Origin: Gibbula magus
Taxonomy: Eukaryota > Mollusca > Gastropoda > Trochida > Trochidae
Reading direction: 5' to 3'
Assembly (NCBI GenBank): GCA_936450465.1
Contig: OW388293.1
Span: 44,102,982 to 44,166,981, forward strand
Length of the DNA stretch: 64,000 nucleotides
Under the pieces are notes generated by a model, which was given only the letters and a program-made list of their open reading frames with translations, made no database searches and had not been told where the DNA came from. Shown piece after piece: positions 1 to 11,761 of this stretch. The translations under genes were made by a program, and so were the position numbers. The stretch's first letter is position 1. Each line of letters begins with the position of its first letter.

Positions 1-648
1 CATGGCGGCCATTTTATTGTGAACACAATTTATTATTTTGTATTACAAAAAACGATTCCCATGGCTTTACCGAAACATGTACACTCATTTTAAACTTTAT
101 TTTCCGAAGAGAGAAGGATGTTTTACTATTGGGGAAATTATTTTTCAAATACATTTCATCAACTTATTTGAGCGAAAAAACGTGCTACTGCCCCTTTAAG
201 GACGAATTGAGAATGATATTAAAATGTCCTTCATATTCTGTTTACAGAATACTATTTTCAATTCTTTTATTAATTTATACATGTACAATAGGATTAAAAC
301 TTATACAACATTTTAGAATTAACTTTGTCAAATTATTCTGTAATTTAAGTAAAATATTTATATAAGCCATCAATGTAATTGTACATCTTCATTTGTTATT
401 AATATCATTGCTATTGCCAGCATGTTCCTATTTATAAGCTGCTATCTTTAAAAAGCTACAGAGAGTCTTTTATATATTTGGATAATTTACAAGTAAGTTG
501 TTGACAATCACATAACCAATAATGTATTATAAAACATGTTCTAACGAATAACATTTCTTTAATATTATAGTTGTCTGGAAAATCACCCTCGTTTGCCCTC
601 ATTGAAAACACGAGTATACCTCACTGTTTTAATAGTCACGATATAACA
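1..648. other. Intergenic, no gene seen
   Basis: AT-rich sequence with many stop codons in all frames. A 78-residue open frame at 129-365 has low-complexity hydrophobic composition and no recognisable domain, so I do not call it a gene. Confidence 0.6.
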
Positions 649-822
649 TAAATATATAGAACATCATACTTGCGCATTTGGATCGTTTGTATTGAACGAG
701 AAGATGTCATGGAAGCGAAGGAACAACGAGTTCGAAGAACGAGTTGTTTCTCGCTTCCATGACAGCTTCGAGTTCAATACAAACGATCCAAATGCACAAG
801 TATGATGTTCTATATTTATTAT
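649..822. repeat. ~174-bp foldback (MITE-like) hairpin
   Basis: The left arm (about 649-698) and right arm (about 772-822) are near-perfect reverse complements; both contain the core GGATCGTTTGTATTGAAC or its complement. Inside them a second pair, GTCATGGAAGCGA at about 706-718 and TCGCTTCCATGAC at 751-763, extends the stem almost to the centre. A single strand would fold into one long hairpin. There is no coding capacity. I could not define a clear target-site duplication in the AT-rich flanks. Most likely a non-autonomous foldback element. Confidence 0.75.
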
Positions 823-1094
823 ATACCCCTTTTTATTAGCAAATTTGTAAACAAATAAAGTTGCGTAAATTTACTGGGACGACGTGCTGCGTATTGATAC
901 ACGGACGGTTGCTTGACCAGCACGACTAATAATATCTTTATTTTCTCATTTGTTAGCCCAAAAGAGCTTTAAGTGAAACTTTTTTCAGTGTGTTAACATA
1001 ATAAATCCATCAAAGATGCTTTACTATCATTTAATTACAAAGAACTGACAATAATAAACAAGATTCAGGCTTCCGTCCGTCGTGCTTCTTTCGA

Positions 1095-1144
1095 ATGACG
1101 TAACCATGGTTATGACGTCACAATAGTAAACCGTTGTGACGTCA
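1095..1144. promoter_or_regulatory. Paired CRE-like palindromes (possible)
   Basis: Two perfect TGACGTCA octamers lie at 1113-1120 and 1137-1144, 24 bp apart. A half-site-like TGACG is just upstream at about 1096 and a 12-bp palindrome TAACCATGGTTA at 1101-1112. TGACGTCA is the classical CREB/ATF site. No gene start is visible nearby, so regulatory function is only a possibility; the block may instead be part of a degraded repeat. Confidence 0.25.
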
Positions 1145-1392
1145 CAATGACGCAGCATCGCTAGCGAAGCTTTCGGCAAAGAGCTTTTCTTCCTTGGTAA
1201 TGATAATTTGAGTAACATTTTCCCTTCTTGTGCCTTTAATATTAGGTCTAAATCCAAATTGATACTTTAATCAACTGAAACATTACTAGCAGTGTTAATA
1301 AAACATAAATTTCGGAGATAGAAAAGGGAAAACATTGAAAATTACGGATAATTCCGAGAAGTGCCGAAGTTTAGAGAAAATAGAACCGTCAG

Positions 1393-1451
1393 CCGTGCAA
1401 TACGGAATTCACCGTGCAATACGGAAATCGACCACGGAAACCGTATTGCAC
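1393..1451. repeat. Short direct/inverted repeat cluster
   Basis: CCGTGCAATACGGA occurs twice in direct orientation (1393-1406 and 1412-1425), and its inverted form CCGTATTGCAC follows at 1441-1451. The arrangement can form alternative small hairpins and looks like the remnant of a foldback repeat. Confidence 0.55.
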
Positions 1452-2985
1452 CCCTGTATTACTATCTTAAGTTTACATGGGTATATAATAAATACAAATA
1501 TTACATAAATACTGCATTAGGTTTATTAAAGTCACGCCTCGCAACATATATCAAAGTCTGATTCAGTTCTATATTAAGTCAAAGACGTTTATTTGAAGTG
1601 ATTACTGGTAATCACATCTGACCGTAACACGTTTGTGCACGTAACTACTAGGTTGTACAATTAACATTTGATACATGTACTAAGTCCCGACACATAAACT
1701 AAACATATTTCCATTTGGATGTCGATTATCAGCAACATGTTTTATGGGTTTTTTTCAAATTATAACGGTGGATTTTAAAAATATATGTATTCAAAAACTC
1801 ACTAGTTTGGGAAATTACTCCAAAACATTAAATTAGTCAAAGAATAACTATACTTGTTTTTTTTAAAAGAAAAACATTTCCCCAAATTAAGTTTCATAAA
1901 ATACAACTATTCATCGACATATAACACATACTCTGTGTGAAAACCAATAAATGTACCTCGTTCTGCACACATTTACAACATTTTGAACATGGTAGGGGTC
2001 ATGTTGGTGTAAATTTTATTTCTAACCCCTGTCTACTTTAAATAATGATATTTTAGTTTTAAAAAAAACCAGTCACCAATTAAGACATTCAAACTACTGC
2101 CGAAAGGTATTATTGTATAGTGTCATAATCAAATGCATCTCATTCCTTTAAAATATTGTATTAATCTAAGTGAGTGAGTGTTATAGTTTATTTTGCCCAT
2201 CAGTTTATATATATGTCGATGTAAGTGTGTAGATGAAAAACTGAATTTATGATATGTTAAACACATCACCATTACTATAAACAAAGGTATTGATTTCAAA
2301 AGGCTCTTGAATGAAACCATGCAGGCCATTCTTATCGAGAGGAGTATCTCCTACAAGGTATATATACTTAATGCAGCTAACGCCAATGTCAATGTACAGC
2401 TACTATTAACTTTGCATAGATCAATGTGGGCAGATCAATCACTTACACAGTTTACACAAGCTGACGTACAAAATTAGTTTGTACTGACACCTTTATCAAG
2501 TTTCAGGGATCAATGCAGTCTGTTCCTACATATGTATGGAAGGGGATTTGTGCCAATAATGGAGACATGTTGACTTGTAACTTGTAAAGTGTAACATGTC
2601 GTTCTCAACCATACAAGTCTCGAAAAGACAAGTCCAATCTTGCAAAACTAACATTTTAATTCTGTCAATCGTAACTTCGCATTCTCAACTTTACAAAGTT
2701 GAAATGTAATTCTAGAAATCGTCGAAGTCGAAAAGTCAACTTGTCATTTTTAATTATTAAATCTAAATAATATGCACATTTTGTAATGTTACAAGTTACA
2801 TTTAACAAATGAAAAATGGAAAATGAGGAGTTGCAAAGTCAGCTTTGTAAAACCGACTTCAGCATTTCGAGACTGACGCGACTTGCATAATTAACATTTC
2901 GAGACTGACACGACTTGCATAGTTACGATTGCAATGTTTCAAATCACATCTCTGCACGATTTTGCATTGACCATATTTGGATTAT

Positions 2986-4615
2986 TACGGAAATTAGCGG
3001 AAAGGAACGAATAATCCCGATCCGATAAACACAATGTTCAACAATGGCTTCTCCCTTGGCAAGCATCTCCCAGCAACTACTAACACATATTTGAAAGTTG
3101 CATTCTTGTTTTCCTATTATCACCATACTGTTGACAAATGCACACTGACTAAAACATCATAGAGACCATCGCATTTTATTGTGGAGGAACGCTCGAGACG
3201 CGGTTATTTCTGTTGCGAGCCTGATGGTCGGGCACAGTTTTGAAGGGGGGAGGGGGCGGGGGGAGGTGGGGAGAGATCCGGACAGATACAACGTCAGATT
3301 GATCAAAGTCATCCAAATATACGACATCGGAGTTTCAGCAAATGTGCTTGTTATATGTGGAAGGCCAATCTACATTTTCACGGTACTGGTCAAACACAAG
3401 AAGGAAAATAAAACATTTGAATTGTTTCTCTACATTCTTTCCAGGGTGACCATATAAATAAGTATACAGTTCAAAATGCAAGCAGAATCAAAGTACATAA
3501 TTGAACTAATTTAGAGAAAAGTTGTGAATTGTCTATTCATTTGTTTTAAATAACATAGGAATATAGCTAGACCACACTTTTCAGAAATATGCCTCCTGGT
3601 CAAGATTAATACATATATATATATGTATTTTGTGATATTACAGTATTGTATGTATGTATGATTTGTTTGGGTTTTTTAATATACAAGATAGTTGGAGTAA
3701 ATCCTTTCTTGCTACATGCAGTTTTATATGTATAAACTAAAACACTCCCAATCCAGATCAGTGTATTTCGAATCAGTGACGTATTCCCATTTATGATAGT
3801 AAGTTAGTTTATCAAAATGTGTGATTCAAGTAATAAAATCGTACATTTTTTTGTGACCCAGAAGGGTGTTGAATTTTTTTTTTTTAATTTTGCATTTGAT
3901 TGTAAAAGGGTATACAGGATTCACAGTTTACACTCGGGTATAATGATACCTATACATGTATAAAGAGTTGGCATAATATAAAACTGCATGTTTAATGCCT
4001 TCATAAGTAAGACACTCTGTATCAATTGGGTATAAAGAAAACATTGCGTCTTTTGTAAAAAAATATAATAACACAAAAAAACAGTTGGTTGGGACATTTT
4101 TTCACATTCGATTTTTGTTAGATAATTTATCGACATTTTTTAAATAAATACTCGATGGTAAATATTTGTAACTTTTCAAAATAAACCTTACGTAATTTCA
4201 AGTGGTTTCGAAACATAAATTACTTTCAGTGTCACGGACTGCTTTGATTTTGGTCCACAAAATGATTGTCATTTTCCTGTCTCAGCTTTTGGATCGTCGC
4301 AACACTGGTCACAGTTCGGTATTTGTTTTCCCCGTTTCCATGGAATCTCAAATTGGATTCCTTTCTGGGCCAGAACTAAAAATTCGTAAGGTATAGCTCA
4401 ATGAAACATTATTTTCAAACGTTTTCTTAAGTTCATTTCACAGGTATACAGACAAAAGTGAAACACACATAAAGGATGTGCAGAGCTAAGAAACAAAGGA
4501 AATATTGTTTAAAAAATTCCATTTCGCATGGAAAGAAGGCGTTGTTTTTAATATACGAGCGAATAATGTTTGCAAAATTAGATACATCCTTGACAATATT
4601 TACAACACTGTCTAT
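2986..4615. other. Interior of large inverted repeat, no gene seen
   Basis: AT-rich DNA. The 92-residue open frame at 3179-3457 spans a G-rich tract (GGGGGGAGGGGGCGGGGG near 3245) and shows no domain. A short ATATAT run lies near 3613. No coding evidence. Confidence 0.55.
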
Positions 4616-4626
4616 GGATATTTTAA

Positions 4627-4944
4627 GTGAGTGAGTGAGTGAGTTGGGGTTTAACGCCGCTTTCAAGAGTATTTCACTTATATCGCGGCTGCTAGTATTA
4701 TGGCAGGGAGAAAGCCCGCAACGCCATGTGGCTATGCATTGCGGTGAAACCTGCGAGCAACGGCTGGAACTAGCGAACCATGGGTGGTACTGCACTGAAA
4801 TTCAGTGTAGCATTGCACCCAAACCTGACTGCGTGTAGAACAGTTCTCTACTGCAGACAAAGTTGCCGTGCCCCTGGCGGGATTCGAACCCCGGACCTCT
4901 TGATCCGAAGCCGAATGCGCTAACCACTGCGCTATCCCGCCCCC
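4627..4944 (-). mobile_element. tRNA-derived SINE, full-length, with 11-bp TSD
   Basis: Read on the minus strand, the head at the right end shows an A box (TAGCGCAGTGGTTAGCGC) and a B box (GGGTTCGAATCCC), as in tRNA-derived SINEs. The body includes TTTAACGCCGCTTTCAAGAG, which resembles the conserved central domain of molluscan SINEs. The far end is a GTGA/TCAC tetranucleotide run. Perfect 11-bp duplications GGATATTTTAA flank it (4616-4626 and 4945-4955). Two further copies lie inside the transposons and a truncated one at 23668. It encodes no protein; open frames crossing it are artefacts. Confidence 0.9.
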
Positions 4945-4955
4945 GGATATTTTAA

Positions 4956-7124
4956 TTTTTTGGAGGTAATGTAATGATATGATATCAGAGTATATATCGA
5001 GAATTTCACCCAAGTGTCTTCTGATATCAAATATATCAACACGAGTTCATTAAAGTTACAAATTAACTGTCTTTTACTGATTATATAATAGGATTATGAA
5101 GATTTGATTTTAGTGTTATCTACAATGTAGATATTGCTTGTCGATATCGCTTGATCTCACACAAGCACCATCTACTTAGGGAGCCAGTTTTGGGTGATAA
5201 AAGACGATTGTTCATGGAACTTTCGATTCCCCAAAAAAATTCATTTACGTGATTACATTTATGAAAACATACTGGAAACTTTCTGGTTCAGATTTACAGA
5301 AACAACTAATATTTGAATGACTTATTTTCATTTTCAGCAGCTCTCTTGTGTAGATCGCTCTATTTATAAATATATACTGAACATCTAAAATGTCACACTC
5401 TTAGTACAGTTTCTGGACTTTTCAAACACTAATCCTTGAAATATGTGTATAAACAAAGCCCATTCTGCAACTTCTAGCCGGATTGTGTTGTGTTTTTCCT
5501 TGACTTTAATTGAATTAACATTTCTTTTCTTTGAACTTTTAAATTATTAATTTGATATATATTTCTACTACAATGAGTCTGTTACATTAATGACTAACAA
5601 ACAAAAGTGTTAATAGACACGGCAGAGACGTATGTTTAGGGGAGACAGATTGTTGTAAAACATAAATTATCGGAACTAGTATCTAAATAAAAATTATCAT
5701 CGTTTCATATATGATTTAATAAAACACATATTTGATTTATTGAAAACAAAACGCATGTCAATGTATTCATAAAAAATTTGTATATCCTGTATATGTCACA
5801 GTCGATTAAATTTTTTAATTCAACAGTGCAATTATATTTTTGAAATTACCAGTGATACAATTGTATTTTTAGTTTGCATTCTATATTCATAATTATTTTC
5901 ATATTTTGGCATGTAGAAGTTGAATGTTTATTGTTTAAAGTGTGAAACAACCGATCTAGGCTTATGATTTACATTTCATACTTGAATTCAGTAATTTAAT
6001 TCTTTATATAGAATTAATGGACATATTAATCATGGACAAATTTATTTCTGTCCCACAACAATACACTTTTCACTGCTAAAAAATATAGTTTGCTTGATAA
6101 GTAAATGAAAATAGATAAATTAACATATTCAAAACCAATAAATAATTTAAACTAGTTGAGAAAAGTTTGTAAAATAATTAAAAGAGATAAATTCAACTCA
6201 GCTAAAGAACATTTCCCCTTGATTATTTGTCTGTAAGAATAAGACGTATTGACATTCAGAACAGTTTTCAGTTATAATTAAAGTGCAATGCATTTAAAAA
6301 AAAATTTAAACAAGTGTATGAAATTCCCTGATTGAGATCATTGCTTTGTGGTACATTTAAAATATTTTAAAATAAATAATAAAGTTATCAACACTGGCTT
6401 ATGTATTTCTTTCAATTTCTTCCCCACTAACTTTCAATATCAGGATTTTCTTTATCAAAACTTGGATATTCATTTTAGAATGCAAAAGACTTTACTGAAT
6501 ACACGTAAAATTGGAGTATAAAAAAGTGAATGTTGACATGGTTGAACTGAGAGAAGATAATGTGTAAATGAACGCACAGAAAGTAATTAATTTTTTCGGG
6601 ATGTAGGATGTCTATATTTGGTTTGTAAATCTGTAGTTTTATATATGTAAGTGAAATAAGTTTTATGATAACGGATCGGATACATTTATCATAGCTTCAA
6701 TGCCATTCAGGCTATGCGATCCTTTGTCTGTCAGTGTCATCCCACATTTACATTACTTCCGCATTCGTTTTGCGTTGCAAAAAAAATAATTGTTTGTCAA
6801 ATGACCTTAAAATTTATTGAAATAATAATTAGAATACCTAAGAATTAATTTTCAATTGGTATTTTCGTTTGGCATTTAATTACTAAGCGACACTATCAAA
6901 CGGAATGTAAGTGACAGTAGCGCTCCGTGAACTAACAACGTGCGTTTGTTTGTAGGACATAACAAGAGTTACGTCCCTTGATTTTCAGGGCGGCGTGGTC
7001 AATTCGTCCAGCGTTGGGCTCAAAATAGACTAAGGGATTCCCCATCTGGGACAGCGGCAAGGGAGGTCTCGTTTTATTGCAAATGCCTCTCGTCCTCGGA
7101 AAACATCGGCAATGTTCGGGAAAC
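4956..7124. other. Interior of large inverted repeat, no gene seen
   Basis: Very AT-rich. A fragment at about 5003-5055 (TTCACCCAAGTGTCTTCTGA onward) matches one arm of the hairpin at 53376-53494, so it belongs to a dispersed repeat family. Nothing else recognised. Confidence 0.5.
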
Positions 7125-7726
7125 TTCCAAATATGGTCAATGCGAATTCATGTAGAGATGTAATTTGAAACATTGCATTCGCAACTATGCAAGTCATGTC
7201 AGTCCCGAAATGCAAAAGTCCTTTTTACAAAGCTGACTTTGCAACTCCTCATTTTCCATTTTTCATTTGTTAAATGTAACTTGTAACATTACAAAATGTG
7301 CATATTATTTAGATTTAATAATTAAAAATGACAAGTTGACTTTTCGACTTCGACGATTTCTAGAATTACATTTCAACTTTGTAAAGTTGAGAATGCGAAG
7401 TTACGATTGACAGAATTAAAATGTTAGTTTTGCAAGATTGGACTTTTCTTTTCGAGACTTGTATGGTTGAGAACGACATGTTACACTTTACAAGTTACAA
7501 GTCAACATGTCTTCATTATTGGCACAAATCCCCTTCCATACATATGTAGGAACAGACTGCATTGATCCCTGAAACTTGATAAAGGTGTCAGTACAAACTA
7601 ACTTTGTACGTCAGCTTGTGTAAACTGTGTAAGTGATTGATCTGCCCACATTGATCTATGCAAAGTTAATAGTAGCTGTACATTGACATTGGCGTTAGCT
7701 GCATTAAGTATATATACCTTGTATGG

Positions 7727-7810
7727 CATCTTCCCACGCAAAGCCTAACAAGCGCCAGTCTCCAACTGGCTAATTTAGGCCTTGCAGTATTTCCCCACTA
7801 AACTTGTGCT
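7727..7810 (+). repeat. Left TIR of transposon A (84 bp)
   Basis: Identical to the left TIR of copy B and the inverse of the right end. It contains a nested palindrome (GCCAGT-loop-ACTGGC within AAGCCTAA...TTAGGCCTT) and an in-frame ATG that reads MQYFPTKL into the element. Confidence 0.95.
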
Positions 7811-7904
7811 GATTGCAGCGCCCTCACTGGCGTTTTTTAGTTACCTCCAGTTACCTCCCCTGCATCAGCCAATCACTGACGCCGATCCAATTGCACAACA
7901 AAAC

Positions 7905-9838
7905 ATGGCCGCGCCCACAGAAAGCGAGTTGTTGGGTCAAATTAAGGATAAGTTTTCCATTACAGACCTTTCAAACAGTCAGATTGAGTCAATCAAGGCA
8001 TTGAGAGACGGAAAGGATGTGTTTGTTGGCACAAGGACTGGCAGTGGGAAATCGTTAACATATGAAAGCGCTCCTATCGTATTTAAAGGAAAGAGCGTTC
8101 TAGTTATCGCACCACTCACATCGATCATGATGTGACAAATTAAATGCCCTCGGCTTCAGAGCAACATACATTGGGAAAGATATGGAAGAAAAAAAATTGA
8201 TAGAGCAGGGTCAGTTTGATTTTCTATTCTCAAGTCCGGAAAATGTGGTCGGGAACGAAATGTGGAGGGATTCAATCACTTCAAAAGGATTCAAAGATAA
8301 ACTTGGCCTCATCACTGTCGATGAAGCCCATACAGTTCTTCAATGGTAAGAAGTTATTAGCACATGAATATCAAAACAAGAATGTTATTAAATTCCAGTT
8401 ACCTCATGTGATTGTTTTTTTAAAATAGTGAATTTTTGATTTGTTGAATTCATAATTATTAAATTTACTTATTAACTCATGTAGCAACGGTTCAAAATAA
8501 ATAAATAAATTCCAAGTGAATGCTGTGACTACAGTGTATTTTGTTTAAAAAATCAAACACATTATTAAACAATAAGGATAATTATTATACAGTAAAGTCA
8601 CTGAAATAAAGATGCAATGATTTCCTTTACATGTTTCTCATAATGAATTTCTTTTTCTCGACAGGGGAGAAAGCAGAGGCGGTGACCATCCTTTTCGAGA
8701 ATGGTTCAGCAAGATCGGTGAACTGAGATGCCTTTTCACAAATACACCAATCCTTGCACTTACTGCAACTGCATCGCCTTTAAGTCGAAGGAGAATCATG
8801 AAGGGACTGTGCTTCAGGGCTGACAAGGAGATCATCATCGATTCATCTGACAGGTCTTACATTAAGATAACATCACAGGCTTCAAGTACATCGAAACCAG
8901 TAGAAGAAATATTCAGATGGATGATTCAGGACTTAGATGAACAGAAAGAAGATTTTCCTCGTCATCTCGTGTTCTGTTCAAGTATCAGCGACTGTGCTAA
9001 GATATACTTGACTTTTCTTACCCATTTTGGACGTGATCAACCGTATGTTGATATGTACCATAGCAAAACTAATGAAGCCGTTAAACAAAGGATAAGGGAT
9101 GATATGGGCATTGACTCTGGCAAAATAAGAATTCTCATTTGTACAAATGCTGCGGGAATGGGTGTTAACTTTAAGAGCGTCAACAACATTGTTCATTTTG
9201 GCCTTCCCAGAGAAATGGATACTTTTGTACAACAAATGGGGAGAGCTGGGAGAGACGGTTCCTTCGCCAATGAACTTATTTTGCTTAAGATGAACAAAAA
9301 TCACTTAAAACGATCAGAGCCAGAATTAGTTCGCTTAGCACGAGAGAAAGATACATGTCGACACAAGATTCTTTGTGATGCTTATTTGTGTAAACATGTG
9401 ACGATTGATCCATTTCATAACTGTTGCGATGTGTGCGAGTCAAAATGCAAATGTGGTTGTGATGATTGCCCGAAACCACACAGAGTCAACTTGACAAAGG
9501 AAGAGGTAATAGAGACGGAGCTATTTCAACGTGAAGTAACACAATCTGACAAGGAGCTGCTACATCAGCAACTCAAAAGCCTACAAAATTCTCTATCCTT
9601 TGAATGTACAGCAGCTCAATTAATTAATATGCCCAAAACATGTGAACTCTCAGACTCTCTAATTGATGCTGCTGTGGAAAACTGCTCTTTGATTTTCACT
9701 CCTGTGGATGTGATGTCATATTCAACATGTTGGTCCTACAATATCGCTTCAGAGGTATCATCCACAGTAAATGCAGTGTTTGGTGATACGGACATGTATG
9801 ATTATGTCGAGGAAATGTCTGAAGAATCGGACCACTAA
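7905..9838 (+). pseudogene. RecQ-type helicase, copy A, frameshifted
   Basis: Same two-exon gene as in copy B: exon 1 7905-8345, intron 8346-8664, exon 2 8665-9838. Compared with B, eight bases are missing at about 8129 (after ...ATCGATCATGAT). The frame therefore shifts in motif Ia and meets a stop at once, after about 76 residues from the ATG at 7905. Downstream of the break all helicase motifs remain: DEAH, TAT, TNAAGMGVN, QQMGRAGRDG and the cysteine cluster. Exon 2 alone is open from the ATG at 8798 (346 aa) but lacks the Walker A half, so it could not be a working ATPase. Two amino-acid differences from B were noted (Ser/Thr in exon 1, Tyr/Asn in exon 2). A sequencing or assembly error is possible but the flanking bases look clean. 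Confidence 0.85.
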
Positions 9839-11761
9839 AACTGTTAGCGAATCTATTATGTTATCCCAGATGTAGTTTGCAAGTTGTGGATACTTGCATC
9901 TATATATGCCTAACTCATTTTCTTTATGAGTGATTTAGAATAACACTTTGTAGATCAAAAAAGTGAAGATTAGACCACTGAATAAATATAATACAAGAAT
10001 GTGTAACCACACCTTACATAAGAAACTGTGTGAACTGAGGTATTAACTGTTCATAATACCAAAAATGAGTCAAATGTTTGTTCTATAAATTTATTTCTTG
10101 GAATGTTATTTGAAATACATATTATTTCTGACAAATGGTTTTCAAGTCTTATTCATTTTAGTAAAATAGACCCATGAAGCTCATCAGGAAGATTTATAAT
10201 CTAAAATTGAACTTGGGAAGATCTAAAACAACGGCCATTGGTGCATAGTCTTAGGTAGTTTATCATATAAACAAAAGTTAAAATGATTGACCCATATTTT
10301 CAAAGCTCTCTTTAAGATAGTCACAAGTACCATACATTAACACTGACTTGCGACTATCTTAGCATTAAGAGATGTTGGAAGATATGGGCCCTGGATGGCT
10401 CAAAACACAAATACACTATGTGTACATGTTATTAAGATGTTATTTTCAAAATTTTAACTTTCTATATCAAATGGTTTTGGAGAAAAGTTGTCTAAATATT
10501 TTAGAATTTCAGTTTTGAGGGTGCAGCGGTTCTGGTTGGGGGAATTCGGAAAATGTAAAAAGTTTATGACCGACGACCCATAAGCCTATCTTGCCTTTCA
10601 GGCCTGTTGAGCTAAACACTTTTAAAACACAGAGAATAAAAAAAAAAAAATTGGCATATCAGTTTGTTGGCCATATTTTCATTATCAACATTTATAACAC
10701 CTAGAAATTTCCAGATATCTTTAATCCGATTAATGTTAATTTCTCAGTTACAATGTTCTGGAATAAAAACTTTTCAAACACTTACACATGAAAAGTATAA
10801 ATTGCTTCATATGGAATGTAGATCATGAAATATTGTCTGACAAATACTTTAAATTCAGTTCAACAAAGCTTTGCAGTTCTTCAAACTGACACAATGAAAG
10901 TCCCAATTTAATGTATATTAAGGTATAACATATCAGTCCTTGCCTCATCAGGTATTACATTATTTATTATCTCAAAAGTAAATACTAACAAGTAAAAAAA
11001 ATACACTGCACAGTCACCAATTTAAATTCAAATTCAGAAACCACATTGTGTCAATCCAAAAATTAAATAAATACAGACATTTGCAATAAGTTTGAGTTGA
11101 GGTATTTCCTCTATTGACTTGTTTATATTAGAAGTTTGTTAAAGTTCACTCACGCAACCATCATCAAAAGAGCACAGAAAGTCTAAAACATTATTAACAG
11201 CAATTCTAAAAACCAACCTCCCCCAATTAGAGGCAGATTCCCCAATCAAAACTGTATACACAATTGTATACACAGACAATATCAGTAACAAGGTTATACT
11301 GGAAATTACAGCTTGGAATTGTATGTCAATTGGCTTCAGGAAAGAAGTAGTTAAATGTTTAAGGTGAAATGTCTGTCACACTCATAAGGGAGGGGAGGTT
11401 TAATGATCAGATGATCAAATTTCTACCAACAGTTCCGGGTGCAGCAGTACTGGAGAAGTCGAAAATGTGTAAAATTTTACAGACAACGGCCCATGCCATA
11501 GGCTAAAATGAATCACCTTTGGGAAAATAACAAATAATACAATAGTAACAGGAATAGTTGACAACAATATGAAATCTCTGTAATAGAAAATTGAATAGCA
11601 ATTCCTTATCCTTTCAGTGCAGTAAAATGCTGCAGCTGAACTTGATAGTGTGCTGTAATACAAAGAACAGTTAAAGAAGTGGGGCAAGGCTTAAATTAGC
11701 CAGTGATGGAAGTTGGCCCTGTCATGACTGGAAAAAACTCTCTCTCCCTGGATGTAAATAT
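9839..11761. other. Central spacer of transposon A between convergent genes
   Basis: Region between the helicase stop and the transposase stop, holding both 3' ends. An AATAAA polyadenylation signal lies at 9981-9986, downstream of the helicase. An imperfect foldback lies at 10291-10388 (CCCATATTTTC...GAAGATATGGG). Two related degenerate blocks occur at about 10518-10590 and 11435-11510 (GGTGCAGCRGTWCTGG...). A TIR-like core lies at 11684-11704. The 90-residue minus-strand frame at 11415-11687 has no domain and I do not call it. Confidence 0.7.
11684..11704 (+). repeat. Internal TIR-core motif, copy A
   Basis: The 21 bases match the TIR core at 18917-18937 with one mismatch (GCAAGGC[T/C]TAAATTAGC...), in the same orientation as the right TIR. 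Similarity fades on both sides. It sits 58 bp beyond the transposase stop codon. It may be an internal transposase-binding site or a relic of a nested end. Confidence 0.7.

Larger units (their letters stand above)
823..2351. other. Intergenic, no gene seen
   Basis: No frame with convincing coding content. It holds two perfect CRE-type octamers and a short GTGCAATACGG repeat cluster (listed separately). Otherwise AT-rich. Confidence 0.5.
2352..7723. repeat. 5.4-kb structure with ~600-bp inverted arms
   Basis: The sequence from about 2352 to 2985 reappears as an imperfect reverse complement at about 7125-7723. The outer tips are TACAAGGTATATATAC at 2352 and GTATATATACCTTGTA ending at 7723. The left arm has an extra ~50-bp internal duplication around 2870-2925 (the block GACTGACRCGACTTGCAT occurs twice). 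The ~4.1-kb interior has no recognisable gene and contains a later SINE. It looks like a non-autonomous long-TIR or foldback element; I could not prove a target-site duplication because transposon A lies against the right tip. Confidence 0.65.

Noticed and set aside
3179..3457. 92-residue frame over a G-rich tract
   Set aside because: Low-complexity composition with no recognisable domain or splice context.
4433..5013. Open frames of 67-120 residues across the SINE at 4627
   Set aside because: They read through a tRNA-derived SINE and its flanks; similar peptides appear at every SINE copy.
2352..7723. Polinton/Maverick because of the long inverted ends
   Set aside because: Far too short, and no polymerase, integrase or capsid-type frames are present.
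7782..9838. Helicase as a host RECQ gene
   Set aside because: It lies wholly inside TIR-bounded, duplicated elements with target-site duplications, is shorter than cellular RecQ proteins, and occurs twice at different sites with the same flanking transposase gene.
11415..11687. 90-residue minus-strand frame in the transposon spacer
   Set aside because: No domain; conserved only because the two transposon copies are nearly identical. It overlaps the internal TIR-core motif and degenerate repeats.
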